DNA of 64,000 nt, taken from contig NC_051065.1 of assembly GCF_004664715.2 (NCBI RefSeq), positions 150,432,826 through 150,496,825 of the forward strand, written 5' to 3'. Made by a program: the position numbers and the translations under genes. The notes below the pieces were generated by a model, which worked only from the letters and a program-made list of their open reading frames with translations, did not search any database and had not been told where the DNA came from. Below are positions 41,247-50,690 of the stretch, one piece after another. Within the stretch, counting starts at the first letter, position 1, and every line of letters begins with the position of its first letter. The stretch is from Peromyscus leucopus (taxonomy: Eukaryota; Chordata; Mammalia; Rodentia; Cricetidae).

Positions 41247-41425
41247 GCCAGGCGGTGGTGGCGCACGCCTTTAATCCCAGCACTTGGGAGGCAGAGGCAG
41301 GTGGATCTCCGTGAGTTCAAGGCCAGCCTGGGCTACCAAGTGAGTTCCAGGAAAGGCGCAAAGCTACACAGAGAAACCCTGTCTCGGAAAAAACAAAACA
41401 AACAAAAAACAAAAAAACAAAAACT
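41247..41425 (+). mobile_element. B1 SINE (young cricetid type)
   Basis: GCCAGGCGGTGGTGGCGCAC, AAGTGAGTTCCAGGAAAGGC and GAAACCCTGTCTCGGAAAAA, with a (CAAAA)n tail. Confidence 0.96.
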
Positions 41426-41626
41426 CGGTCTCATACCAGGACACCAAATAATGCCCATTTCAAAACACCCCCGGGGGCTTCCTTGTTTGCTTGGTGGCCA
41501 TCAGTGAGGGCAGAATAAGCTCCCTGACGCAAAGTTAAAGGTCTTTCCAGAAGGAGTGGGGAGGAGGTCTTTGGATGTGAAGCACACACTTTAAGTTCCC
41601 CATAAGTGACACTACACCTGAGGCAT
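41426..41626. other. Unassigned sequence
   Basis: No feature recognised. Confidence 0.35.
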
Positions 41627-41722
41627 CTCCTTCTTTCTTTCTTCCTTCCTTCCTTCCTTCCTTCCTTCCTTCCTTCCTTCCTTCCTTCCTTCCTTCCTTC
41701 CTTCCTTCCTTCCTTCCTTCCT
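41627..41722. repeat. (TTCC)n microsatellite
   Basis: About 20 TTCC units directly on the A-tail side of the antisense B1. Confidence 0.97.
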
Positions 41723-41870
41723 TTTCTTTTTCGAGACAGGATTTCTCTGTGTAGCTTTGGTGCCTGTCCTGGCTCTCGCTCTGTAGACCAGGCTGGCCTC
41801 GAACTCACAGAGATCCGCCTGGCTCTGCCTCCCGAGTGCTGGGATTAAAGGTGTGCACCACTACCACCGC
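41723..41870 (-). mobile_element. B1 SINE, antisense
   Basis: TTTTTCGAGACAGGATTTCT, CTGTAGACCAGGCTGGCCTC and GTGTGCACCACTACCACCGC. Confidence 0.95.
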
Positions 41871-41900
41871 CCTGTGAGCCACCTCTTTCTACAAAATGCT

Positions 41901-41972
41901 TTTTTTTTTTTTTTTTGATGAACACAGGGCCTTGCAAGTAAGTGCTCTACCACTGAGCTATACCCCAAGTCC
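41901..41972 (-). mobile_element. ID SINE, antisense
   Basis: T16 tail, GATGAACACAGGGCCTTGCA and CTCTACCACTGAGCTATACC. Confidence 0.8.
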
Positions 41973-42349
41973 ACAAGCTGTTCTTTCATTACCATGAACC
42001 AAGAGGACATTTCCCTCCCATCTGTCTTCTGAAGCCCCTTTCCCTCACATAATGGCAGCAGTCACATGTCACAGACTCTTTTGTCACTCTGGGGAGGGAT
42101 TTTGAATTACCAACTTATCCCTGAGGCTTTATAATACTTGTCCTTGTCCCCAAGTCTCCTAGAGCATTTCTGGTTCCCCTTGTGCAGCCTGTGTTGTGTA
42201 CTGCAGTTGCTCATTTTCCTCCTGGTTGCCCCTGTGGCCGAAGGACTCTGCCAGAATAGCTGGGTTCTGATGCGAACCTCAGCACTGAATGTCTCTCCTG
42301 ACCCAGCCTGGGCAGGACAGCAAGACCCCATATCAAAAACAGAAATTCA
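41973..42349. other. Unassigned sequence
   Basis: No repeat or gene recognised. Confidence 0.4.
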
Positions 42350-42455
42350 GGGGCTGGGGATTTAGCTCAGTGGTAGAGCGCTTGCCTAGCAAGCTCAAGG
42401 CCCCGGGTTCGGTCCTCAGCTCCAGGGGGAAAATACAAAACAAAACAAAAACCCA
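42350..42455 (+). mobile_element. ID SINE, young
   Basis: GGGGCTGGGGATTTAGCTCA, GTAGAGCGCTTGCCTAGCAA and GGGTTCGGTCCTCAGCTCCA, with internal A and B boxes near consensus. CAGAAATTCAG flanks both sides. Confidence 0.96.
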
Positions 42456-42467
42456 GAAATTCAGGGG

Positions 42468-42660
42468 CTGGAGAAATGGCTCAGTGGTTAAGAGCACTGG
42501 CTGTTCTTCCAGAGGACCCGGGTTCAATTCCCAGAACCCACATGGTAGCTCATAACTGTCTGCAACTCCAGTTCCAGGGGATCTGACATCCTCATATAGA
42601 TATACATGCAGGTAAAACACCAATGCACATAAAATAAAAATAAATACAATTTAAAAAATT
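42468..42660 (+). mobile_element. B2 SINE, young
   Basis: GGGGCTGGAGAAATGGCTCA, TTCTTCCAGAGGACCCGGGT and AAAATAAAAATAAATAC tail. The ID above inserted at its 5-prime boundary. Confidence 0.95.
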
Positions 42661-42794
42661 CATTTTGAATACCACAAATGTAATTAATATCATGAAGTAT
42701 AATTAATGAGTATCATGAGTGTAACTAAAAAATTAATTAAAAAAAGAAAATGGTCTAAAATAAATAAATAAAAATTTACCCTTTACTTTAAAAA
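42661..42794. other. AT-rich sequence
   Basis: TATCATGA/GTAATTAA words recur. No element named. Confidence 0.35.
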
Positions 42795-43200
42795 CATTCA
42801 TTTACTGAGTGCTCCTTATATAAAAGACATTGTTCTAAGAAGATAAACACAGCTATATCACCTAGGTGAAAGGTTATTAAAAGCAGATTTGGTGGTGAGC
42901 AAGTTCTCATGGACCATCAATTTCTGTGTATTGACTTACGTTATCCTTTTAACACCCTGTAAAACTGGTTTGTTTTGCTGTTGTTGTTGTTTTTGTTTGT
43001 TTCTCAAGACATGATTTCTCTGGGTACCCTTGGCTGTCTTGGAACTCACTCTGTAGACCAGGCTGGCCTAGAACTCACAGAGATCTGCCTGCCTCTGCCT
43101 CCCAAGGGCTGGGATTGAAGGCGTGTGCCACCATCGCCCGGCAGAACTGGTTCGCTTTATAGATGAGGACACGGAGTAGTTACTCCTATGTGAACTTATG
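42795..43200 (-). mobile_element. MIR, antisense, split by a B1
   Basis: CATTTACTGAGTGCTCCTTA and ATCCTTTTAACACCCTGTAA before the B1. GCTTTATAGATGAGGACACG comes after it. This is inverted MIR order. Confidence 0.7.
42970..43143 (-). mobile_element. B1 SINE, antisense, nested in MIR
   Basis: TTG-rich tail, GTAGACCAGGCTGGCCTAGA and GCGTGTGCCACCATCGCCCG. Flanked by AACTGGTT on both sides. Confidence 0.95.
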
Positions 43201-43254
43201 TGACATAGCTCAATGGTAGAAAATGTGCAAGGCCCTGGGTTTGACACCCTAGCA

Positions 43255-43441
43255 CAATGATTCTCAGCTTTCCTAACACTGCAACCCTTTAATATAGTTC
43301 TTTATGTTGTGGTGACCCCCAACCATAAAATTATTTTCATCGCTACTTCATAACTGTAATTTTGCTACTGGTATGAATTGTAATGTAAATATCTGATGTG
43401 TGACCTCTGGGAAATCTTGACCCACAGGTTGAGAACTGCTG
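43255..43441 (+). mobile_element. Non-autonomous hAT-Charlie element (RCHARR1-like)
   Basis: Ends CAATGATTCTCAGC and GTTGAGAACTGCTG. Interior ATTATTTTCATCGCTACTTC and ATAACTGTAATTTTGCTACT. Flanks ACCCTAGCA and CCCTAGAAC share a CCTAG core. Confidence 0.88.
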
Positions 43442-43696
43442 CCCTAGAACCACATGGAGAGGGGGAGACAAAGACTACAGAGCCATGAGGCAAACAGGGT
43501 GGATAGAATATAGCTGCAGAAGGAGAGAGAAAATTCTAGACAGAGGAAATAGTATCTGTAGGAGCTTAGCATGCAGGGGAGGTAGACACGGGTTACTTAT
43601 AGCCTATTTTATCTATTAGGCACCTATGTGCACAGGTCTTGGGCTGTGAGCTCCCCAAAAGTCTCAACTATTTGAGACCGGAAAGAAAAATATTGT
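43442..43696. other. Unassigned sequence
   Basis: No feature recognised. Confidence 0.35.
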
Positions 43697-43768
43697 TGCC
43701 TGCTTGTGAACTTAGGGCTTTGAACACACTGGGCAAGCATTCTATCACCAAGCTATATCCACAGGCCA
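43697..43768 (-). mobile_element. ID-type SINE, antisense, old
   Basis: GTGAACTTAGGGCTTTGAAC, GGGCAAGCATTCTATCACCA and AGCTATATCCACAGGCC. Confidence 0.65.
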
Positions 43769-43814
43769 GAATTGAACACGTAATTAATAATTCCTGAATT
43801 CCAATAATGAATCT

Positions 43815-43922
43815 TTCAATGTATGATGCATGACTGTAATCCTAGGTCTTGGATTGTTGAGGCAGGAAGATTGCTCAGAGTTTGAAGCCAGTCTAATCTA
43901 CAGTGTGAGATTTTATCAAAAA
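43815..43922 (+). mobile_element. Old B1 SINE
   Basis: GCATGACTGTAATCCTAGGT, GAGTTTGAAGCCAGTCTAAT and GAGATTTTATCAAAAAAG. Confidence 0.7.
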
Positions 43923-43928
43923 AGAAAA

Positions 43929-44099
43929 CTAGCCCGGTGTGGTGGCTCACACCTTTAATCCCAGTACTTAGGAGGCGGAGGCAGGTAGATCTCTGTGAGT
44001 TTGAGGCCAGTCTGGTCTATAGACCGAGTTCCAGGACAGCCCCCTGGAACTACATAGGCTCTGTCTTGGGGGGAAGAAAAAGAAAAAGAAAAGAAAGCA
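43929..44099 (+). mobile_element. B1 SINE
   Basis: GCCCGGTGTGGTGGCTCACA, GGCGGAGGCAGGTAGATCTC and TAGGCTCTGTCTTGGGGGGA, with A/G tail. Confidence 0.92.
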
Positions 44100-44529
44100 A
44101 ACTAATCTTTGTGTGTTTTTATTTATTTGCAAGGTTTCTTTTTTTAATAATAAAGTTTATAAAATTAGAACAAACAGCAAAAATCCTTTCAAAGGATTTA
44201 GATACAGATTCCTATTTAATGAGTTATATGGGTGTATTTGAAAACATTTGATTTAAAAACTAGGCAGAGCAAAGAACAGAGCAGGCCATGGTGCTGGTGG
44301 ATTGGGATGTCCTCCTGAGGGCCTGGGGAGCCACTGAGAGAATCAGGGGAACGTTCTCTGTTACTGCCTTCCACAGAGAAGAGAATCTCTTCTCAGAGCC
44401 AAGATTAGCATAACATGATAGCATTATACAATCCTATTATTCTTTCATTTCTCCATCACCAACCTGACTCAGCATTCTAAATTTACTTAAGACCTGGGAA
44501 TGTGGGTTTTGCCAAATTGACACCCCCTC
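44100..44529. other. Unassigned AT-rich sequence
   Basis: No repeat or gene recognised. Confidence 0.4.
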
Positions 44530-44645
44530 CCCCGCCCCTTAGAGACAGAGTTCCACTCTGCAGCCAAGGCTGGCCTTAGATTTGTAGCAATCCTCCTGCC
44601 TTATCCTCCCAAATGCTGAGATTCCTGGCAGGAGTAAAAGCCCAG
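44530..44645 (-). mobile_element. Old B1 SINE, antisense
   Basis: TTAGAGACAGAGTTCCACTC, CAGCCAAGGCTGGCCTTAGA and TCCTCCCAAATGCTGAGATT. Confidence 0.7.
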
Positions 44646-44719
44646 CTTTGCTAAATCCTTTCTTATTAAGTCCAATAAAGTTGTAGTCTGGGAAGGGCTA
44701 GAGCCCATGTTTGATCCAG

Positions 44720-44935
44720 ATAGACATGGGTTCAAATCTCAGCTCTGCTACTTAATCGCTGTATGACTTTCACAAATGACTTAACTTCTCTGAATTTCAA
44801 TTCCTTACTGGAAAAAAAAATATGATCAGTAAGGGAAAATAAAAGATGGTCCTAGATCTTTTAGGAGCTGTTTATCCACGGTTCAGTGAGCAGTTATCTG
44901 ATCTTTAAGTCTTAGTTTCCTAATCTGTGAAGTGG
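44720..44935 (+). mobile_element. MIR SINE
   Basis: GACATGGGTTCAAATCTCAG, CTGCTACTTAATCGCTGTAT and ACTTAACTTCTCTGAATTTC. A second weaker block, TTAGTTTCCTAATCTGTGAA, sits at about 44913. Confidence 0.75.
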
Positions 44936-45883
44936 AAACCGCTCTGTCCTTCTAGGTCCACACCATCAGTGATGGTCTGTGCAGGTCTTGGTAGTCAATG
45001 GCACCCGGAGCCCTCTACCCTGTCCCTCTAGCCTCCATCTACCTCTCTTCCCCACCCCTCCCGACATCCCTACTCCACCCTCACGGGTTACAGCCTCTGC
45101 ACTTTCCTTGTTAAAGAGCCTGTCAGAGACTCTGAGGGAACGCCTGTCTGGGAGCCTTCCAGGGCACCTCCCTTCTAAGGGAGCAGATAAGTAGGTCACA
45201 TCAGGATGCTGGGAGTTGGGGATAGGCTTCTATGGGAGGAGGAAAAAGTGCTGCATGTCACGTGGAAAAGGCGGAGACAACACAACAGGGCTTCTTCCTC
45301 TGTCCTGCTCTTTCTCAGTCTCCCGGCAGTTGCCTGTAGGCCACTGTGGCTCTGGAAAGGGTTTCGGGTTGTCACCAGCAATGCTGAACTCCTGGGGCTT
45401 GGGATGCTAGTGGCATGTGCACTGGCTGGGTGTCTCCTTTGCTCTCTCGCCCCAGCCCTGCGCGGTATACCTCCCCTTCAGGCACCCTCACACTGCCCAG
45501 CTCCATTTTTCTCCTCGATGGATTGGAGAAGATTCCATCCTGTCGACCTGGGAGGCCCTGGCCTTCCTATTCATCTAGAGCAGCACCCTGTCCTGTCCAG
45601 TCCTAGGTCCCTGTTACCGAGACGACTATGGCAACCCAGGCAAGTCACAGCCTTCGCAACCGGTTTTTCTCCTCACCAGCCCTCCTGCGGACCATTCACG
45701 ACCAGAGCAGTGGAGGATTCCACAGCTGGGCAGAGCGCTGTGAGAACCCCAGGCAGAGGAGGCTGTTCAGGGCAGCAAGACACCCCATCTCTCCCAGCCC
45801 CTCACGCCACAATCAGCCTTCTTGCCCAGCTGAGCCCGGCTGGAGTTACAATGCTGGAGTCCCTTTTCAAAAAAATGCAGCTG
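44936..45883. other. GC-richer unassigned sequence with a 234-codon frame
   Basis: Holds the longest frame in the window that is not low-complexity (45206-45910, plus). It has no recognised domain, runs into a young ID SINE at its C-terminal end and has overlapping rivals in other frames. Probably chance, though it is the first place to check for an exon. Confidence 0.4.
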
Positions 45884-45968
45884 GGGGTTGGGGATTTAGC
45901 TCAGTGGTAGAGCGCTTGCCTAGCGCTGGGTTCGGTCCTCAGCTCTGAAAAAAAAGAAAGAAAGAAAA
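45884..45968 (+). mobile_element. ID SINE, young, with internal deletion
   Basis: GGTTGGGGATTTAGCTCAGT then GAGCGCTTGCCTAGCGCTGG. About 15 bases of the usual AAGCGCAAGGCCCT segment are missing. AAAATGCAGCTGGGG flanks it on both sides, a perfect 15-bp target-site duplication. Confidence 0.97.
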
Positions 45969-47109
45969 TGCAGCTGGGGAGGGGTCCTGGCTGTGGAGGG
46001 CACCTGTCTGCAGACCAGGACTGAAAATTGGCACTGACCACACAGCAGGGTCCCAAGTTTCCATACAAGAACAAAAAGGACAAAAGCCTGACCCTCAGCC
46101 TGGGAAACACTTCTGCTTCCCTGGAGTCCACCTCTGTAGGGGACCATTGTCCTCCTCTCCTGCTGTGTCTAGCCCGGTCCCGCCCCACACCCCCATGCCC
46201 CCACATCCCCATCCAGCCTTGGCAGCTCTTGCAAAGGCCATAGCACTCTCCCACCATCTCATGCTTCCACGCTATCCCAACCCTGACCACGCAGGGATGC
46301 GAAGCCCTGTTGGCCTCCGCTCTGCAGAAGGGAGAGTCTCCCCCCAGCCCTTGCGTGTCTGTTCCCACACGCCCTGTGGGAACATCCACTCTCGCTCTCA
46401 GCGGCTCTCTCTCTCTTGCAGAGCAAAGAGAGGCAGTTCCAGGTGACAAAAGAGAGACATCCATCTACACCTGGGTCTTTCATTATCCTTAATCTCTCCA
46501 GTGGGGCAGACTTGTCAAACACACCTCATTCCCAGGCTGGAGGAATCCCAGCTATCTCTCCTCAGAGTGGGTGTAAATCCCCACAGGTATGCGGCGGGCA
46601 AGTAGCAGCGGTGCCAGGCTGGGGGGGCCTTGTTCTAAGACAAAACGTTTAGACTTGTAAAATTTATATCCTTTGTGTTCCTCAACTCCCTGGCATCTGC
46701 GGCTGCCTGGGTCCTGGATTGGCCCATTCTCTGTCTGTTGCTAGCTGCCCCGCCTCTCCCAGGTCCCTTGAGCAGGCTCACTTGAGACAACTGAGCAGAG
46801 AGGCTAGTCTTGACGTTCCCATATCCCCCACAGTCAATGAGTCACGCGCTTAAGCAAAGCTTCTGAAACTCCACTATGCCTCAGAGTCACCAAGGGGGGT
46901 GTTAAAACGGTGTCACCACTTGTCCCTGGGTTCTCACACTTTCAGCTAATACTTGCAGCTGTGGCTACTACCAAGTCCCATACATGTGTCCACCTACCCC
47001 ACCCCCGGGCATATATATACTGATACTAAACATTTATCTTTTAACTTAAAGGACACTTTCTATGGTGTCTTTGCTCATTCAGATCACAAGCACCGACACT
47101 ATTACACTT
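45969..47109. other. GC-richer unassigned sequence, 1.1 kb
   Basis: SINE-free. Contains a 187-codon antisense frame whose N-terminal part is unique and whose end enters the ID. CpGs are scattered, not island-dense. No splice or domain evidence. Confidence 0.45.
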
Positions 47110-47268
47110 CCCTTTTTTTTTTTTTTTTTTTTTTTTTGCTTTTGAAACAGGGTCTCAAGTACACTCGCTGGCCTCAAACCTGCTCTACAGCCAAGGCTGG
47201 GCTCGAACTCCTGATCCTCCTGCTTGCCAAGTGTTGAGATGACAGGTTGGTACCACCTCACCTGCCTT
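47110..47268 (-). mobile_element. Old B1 SINE, antisense
   Basis: T25 tail, TTTGAAACAGGGTCTCAAGT, GCCAAGGCTGGGCTCGAACT and TTGGTACCACCTCACCTGCC. Confidence 0.85.
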
Positions 47269-47315
47269 TATTTTTGCTCTCACATGTGTGTTGTGAGGGG
47301 TGATTGAGAGAGTCT

Positions 47316-47750
47316 TGTGGTGATATATTGTGTACCCCAATAAAACTTATCTGGGGATCAGAGGAAAGAGCCAGCCACTAGATTAGACATAGAAGCCAGA
47401 CAGTGATGGCACACCCTTAATCCTATTACTCAGGAGACAGGTCTGGATCTCTGTGAGTTCAAGGCCACACTGGGAACAGAGCCAGGCATGGTGGCACACA
47501 CCTTTAATCCCAACTCTTGAGATCTCATGTCTTTGCTTGGGAAGCACACACGCCTTTAATCCCAGGAAGTAAGTGGCAGGGCAGAGAAAGGTAGATAAGG
47601 TGCGAGGAAACAGGACTTCACTCTCTTGAGGCTGAGGACTTTGTAAAGGTAAGAACTTGTGGCTGGCTTGTTCTGTTTCTCTGATCTTTTAGCTTTCATC
47701 CCAATATCTGGCTCTGGGTTTTTGTTTTTGTTTTTTTTTTTTTTTTGTTA
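47316..47750 (+). mobile_element. LTR-type element with embedded B1-like pieces
   Basis: TGTGGTGATATATTGTGTAC start, CAATAAAACTTATCTGGGGA, three CCTTAATCC/CCTTTAATCC stretches and TTTCATCCCAATATCTGGCT near the end. Same family as 26610-27089, 3-prime tip lost in a T run. Confidence 0.7.
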
Positions 47751-47906
47751 ACCTCTGGAATATTCCATTTAATATTTTCAGATCATGATTGGTCTAGGAT
47801 TATGGAAACCTTGGGAAAGCAAAAATCTCCATGAGGCGGTTCAAAGCCTAGAATGCATTCCTAAGGTTTCTGGTTTGACATTTCTTCTTCTTTTTCCTCC
47901 TCCTCT

Positions 47907-47908
<2 letters not shown>
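47751..47908. other. Unassigned sequence
   Basis: No feature recognised. Confidence 0.35.
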
Positions 47909-47949
<41 letters not shown>

Positions 47950-48095
47950 GTTTTTCGAGACAGGGTTTCTCTGTGTAGCTTTGTGCCTTTCCTGGAACTC
48001 ACTTGGTAGCCCAGGCTGGCCTCGAACTCACAGAGATCCACCTGGCTCTGCCTCCCGAGTGCTGGGATTAAAGGCGTGCGCCACCACCGCCCGGC
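47909..48095 (-). mobile_element. B1 SINE, antisense, nested (very young)
   Basis: T40 tail, GTGTAGCTTTGTGCCTTTCC, CACTTGGTAGCCCAGGCTGG and GCGCCACCACCGCCCGGCTC. CTCCTCCTCTTCTT flanks both sides. Confidence 0.97.
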
Positions 48096-48167
48096 TCCTC
48101 CTCCTCTTCTTTAAGACAGGGTCTCACAGCATAGTTCTGGCTGTCCTGGAACTCTCTATGTAGACCA
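48096..48167 (-). mobile_element. B1 SINE fragment, antisense
   Basis: TTAAGACAGGGTCTCACAGC and AACTCTCTATGTAGACCAGG. It stops where LTR sequence begins. Confidence 0.8.
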
Positions 48168-48286
48168 GGCAGTTTATAAGCAATGTAAGTCTCTGTGTTT
48201 ACTTGGTTGGGTCTGAGCGGCTGTGGGACTGGCGGGTGACAAAGATTTGTCCTGACTGTGGGCAAGGCAGGAAAACTCAAGCTACA
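48168..48286 (+). mobile_element. LTR 3-prime fragment (mys/MYSERV-like)
   Basis: AGTTTATAAGCAATGTAAGT, ACTGGCGGGTGACAAAGATT and AAAACTCAAGCTACA match the ends of the LTRs at 22727 and 56667. Confidence 0.8.
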
Positions 48287-48331
48287 GGTCATGGTGTTTC
48301 ATCCTAGCAATAGAAACCCTAACTAAGACAG
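48287..48331 (+). mobile_element. URR1-like 3-prime end
   Basis: GGTCATGGTGTTTCATCCTA and AGAAACCCTAACTAAGACA are the terminal URR1 words. Confidence 0.75.
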
Positions 48332-48989
48332 AGAATCAGACCACGTGAATTTGAAAGGGCTTTTCATTGTCCATGGCAAACTGAGTATCTGGGCTGCCAT
48401 GTGGATCCGGTCTAGAACTTGTACTTCATTTACATAAAGCTCTGGGTTCGATCCCAAGCACCCCAAAAAAGTAAGTAGATAAGACATCATTTTATCAAGT
48501 TGGTTTGTTTCCTGTTTCAGAGAGACCCCGCCTAGTGCTGTGGCCAACAGAGCACTTGTGAGAACTCTACAGCCCAGTCAAGCATCCTGCCTCTCAGGTC
48601 AAGTGCGGTAGGTAGCACAAGCCTATCAACACTCAGAGGCCTAGTTATGAGGGTGGCATGTCTGAAACCACCTGAGAAAGACAGCAAGACCCTGTGGACT
48701 TCACACCCCTAGACCTCAGTTTTCTCTTCTATAAGGCAAGGGCTCTGACCTACCCGACTACTTCACTGGGGATGACACAGTCAGTGAGCCTGGTGACTGC
48801 TGGTCTTTGCTCCACAGATGCACCCCGGCTGTCAGGTAGAGGTCCTGGAAGGGATGTACGAAGAACTAAAGCTGCCTATGTCTTCCCCAGACTAACCCAC
48901 TCCCCTGTCCAGATCCCTACACAGCACCTGGAGAAGTATTTAGTTCAGGACACCAAACTGGGTCTTCAAAGATTGTTTCCAACCAGCTT
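48332..48989. other. Unassigned sequence
   Basis: A weak ID-like GGGTTCGATCCCAAGCACCC at about 48446. Otherwise no feature. Confidence 0.4.
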
Positions 48990-49169
48990 TTTTTTTTTTT
49001 TTTTAATTACACATACAAGTGTTCTGCCTGCCTATACCCCTGCAGGCCAGAGAGGGCACCAGATCTCATTACAGATGGTTATGAGCCACCATAAGGTTGC
49101 TGGGAATTGAACTCAGGACCTCTGGATGAACAGCCAGTGCTCCTAACCTCTGAGCCACCTCTCCAGCCC
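48990..49169 (-). mobile_element. B2 SINE, antisense
   Basis: T16 tail, GGGAATTGAACTCAGGACCT and TCTGAGCCACCTCTCCAGCC. CCAACCAGCTTTT flanks both sides. Confidence 0.96.
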
Positions 49170-49205
49170 TCCAACCAGCTTTTTGTTCTTGTTTTTTTAA
49201 TTGTA

Positions 49206-49390
49206 GACAGGTGGTAGTGGCACATACCTTTAATCCTAGCACTTGAGAAGCAGAGGCAGGTGGATCTCTGAGTTTTGAGACCAGTCTGGTCTATAGAGTG
49301 AGTTTCAGGATAGCCAGGGCTACACAGAGAAACCCTGTCTCAAACAAACAAACAAACAAAACAAATAAAAATAAAATAATAAAATAAAAC
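49206..49390 (+). mobile_element. B1 SINE
   Basis: AGGTGGTAGTGGCACATACC, GAGACCAGTCTGGTCTATAG and CCCTGTCTCAAACAAACAAA. Confidence 0.93.
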
Positions 49391-49557
49391 TGTATGTGTG
49401 CATGCACATGAGTGTGGGTGCTCAAGGAGGCCAGAGACATAGGATCCCCTGCAGCTGGTTTATAGGTATTTATGAGCCATCTGACGTGGATGCTGAGAAC
49501 TCTGGTCCTCTGTAAAATCAGTACATGCTCTTAGCTTCTGAGTCATTTCCCCAGCCC
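49391..49557 (-). mobile_element. B2/B3 SINE, antisense
   Basis: CATGCACATGAGTGTGGGTG, CCTGCAGCTGGTTTATAGGT and TCTGAGTCATTTCCCCAGCC. Confidence 0.82.
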
Positions 49558-50116
49558 CTCAACTGAATTTATAATAATATTTCCACCCACTTCTCCTCCA
49601 TTCACTTATAGTCTGCAACTCTACACAAATTGCTGGCCACTCATTCTTCTTCAGATACGTCCCTTGTTTTCCTACCCCCAGCTTTTGCTCACAGTTCTTA
49701 CCACAGAACACACTGGCCCTATTCAAAGTTATGCTTGCCTTTAAAAGTCCACTTGGTGTCTGCCTTTTACATAGTCAAATCCTTCTGTGTAGGGTGCAAT
49801 CTAATCTTGTTTGTCTGTCTATGTATGTACACCATTGAGTCCTCAAGGATCATCATGATTTATCCATCCATATATCTATTAGTCATCATCCCCCACAAGT
49901 GACTTTTCTTTAGGTGTTTGTAAAAGAGAAGTTACTAGCAGTGTCAAGTCTAAGCCTGAACTAAAATAAGGTGTCAACCAACTCACGGCTTATTACTTGA
50001 GTATGATGTAGACCCTCTGTGGGTGCTATGTAGAAGAAACTCAGTGATTTGCAGACTTATGTTGCATACTAAAAGTCTGTTCATTTAACATACTCACATA
50101 TATGTATGTAAATGAG
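49558..50116. other. Unassigned sequence
   Basis: CTTTTACATAGTCAAATCCT, TGTGTAGGGTGCAATC and similar words look like unique DNA. No feature. Confidence 0.4.
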
Positions 50117-50340
50117 TTGTAAGCTGGAGAGATGGGGTTATTTAGTAAAGTGATTGCCACACAGGTCTGAGGTCCTGGGTTCAATGGAAGAAAGGCTGAG
50201 TACACCGGTGCATGATCGTAATCCCAGTAATGGAGAGGCTGGGGCAGGAGGATCCCTGAGACTTGCTAGATAGCCAGTCTAGCCAAAGAGGTAAGTTCTG
50301 GGTTTAGTGGGAGATCCTGCATCAGACAATAAGGTGGAAG
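50117..50340 (+). mobile_element. B4-type SINE
   Basis: AGCTGGAGAGATGGGGTTAT, GGTCCTGGGTTCAATGGAAG, TCGTAATCCCAGTAATGGAG and CAGGAGGATCCCTGAGACTT. Confidence 0.7.
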
Positions 50341-50690
50341 GGCCTAGAGATGGCTCAGGATTAAAAGCACTTGCTGCTCTTCCAGAGGACCTGAATTCAG
50401 TTCCCAGAACACATGTAAAGCAGCTACAGTCACCTGTAACTCCAGCTCCAGGAGATCTGATACTCTGGCCTCTGTGGGCATTTGCACACATATGTGCAAA
50501 TCCACATACACACAGACACAATTTAAAATCTTCACACACACACAATTTAAAATAAAAATAAAATCTTAAAAAAAATAAAGTGGAGAGAAAGTGAAGAAGA
50601 CACACAGCATCATCCTCTGGCCTCCATATATATATGTATACACACACACACACACACACCACACCACACCACACCACACAGACATGCAAA
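50341..50690 (+). mobile_element. B2 SINE plus CA-rich tail
   Basis: GGCCTAGAGATGGCTCAGGA, CTGCTCTTCCAGAGGACCTG and AATAAAAATAAAATC. Then a B3-tail-like piece ending in (CA)n and (CCACA)n at 50636-50680. Confidence 0.85.

Noticed and set aside
42350..42420. tRNA gene call from internal A and B boxes
   Set aside because: The boxes belong to a young ID SINE with poly(A) tail and target duplications, not a functional tRNA. The same applies to the B2 heads.
45901..46464. 187-codon antisense frame
   Set aside because: Its C-terminal part is ID SINE and the rest has no domain; treated as chance in GC-richer DNA.
45000..46700. CpG island promoter
   Set aside because: GC content is raised but CpGs are sparse and no TATA, Inr or first-exon signal is convincing.
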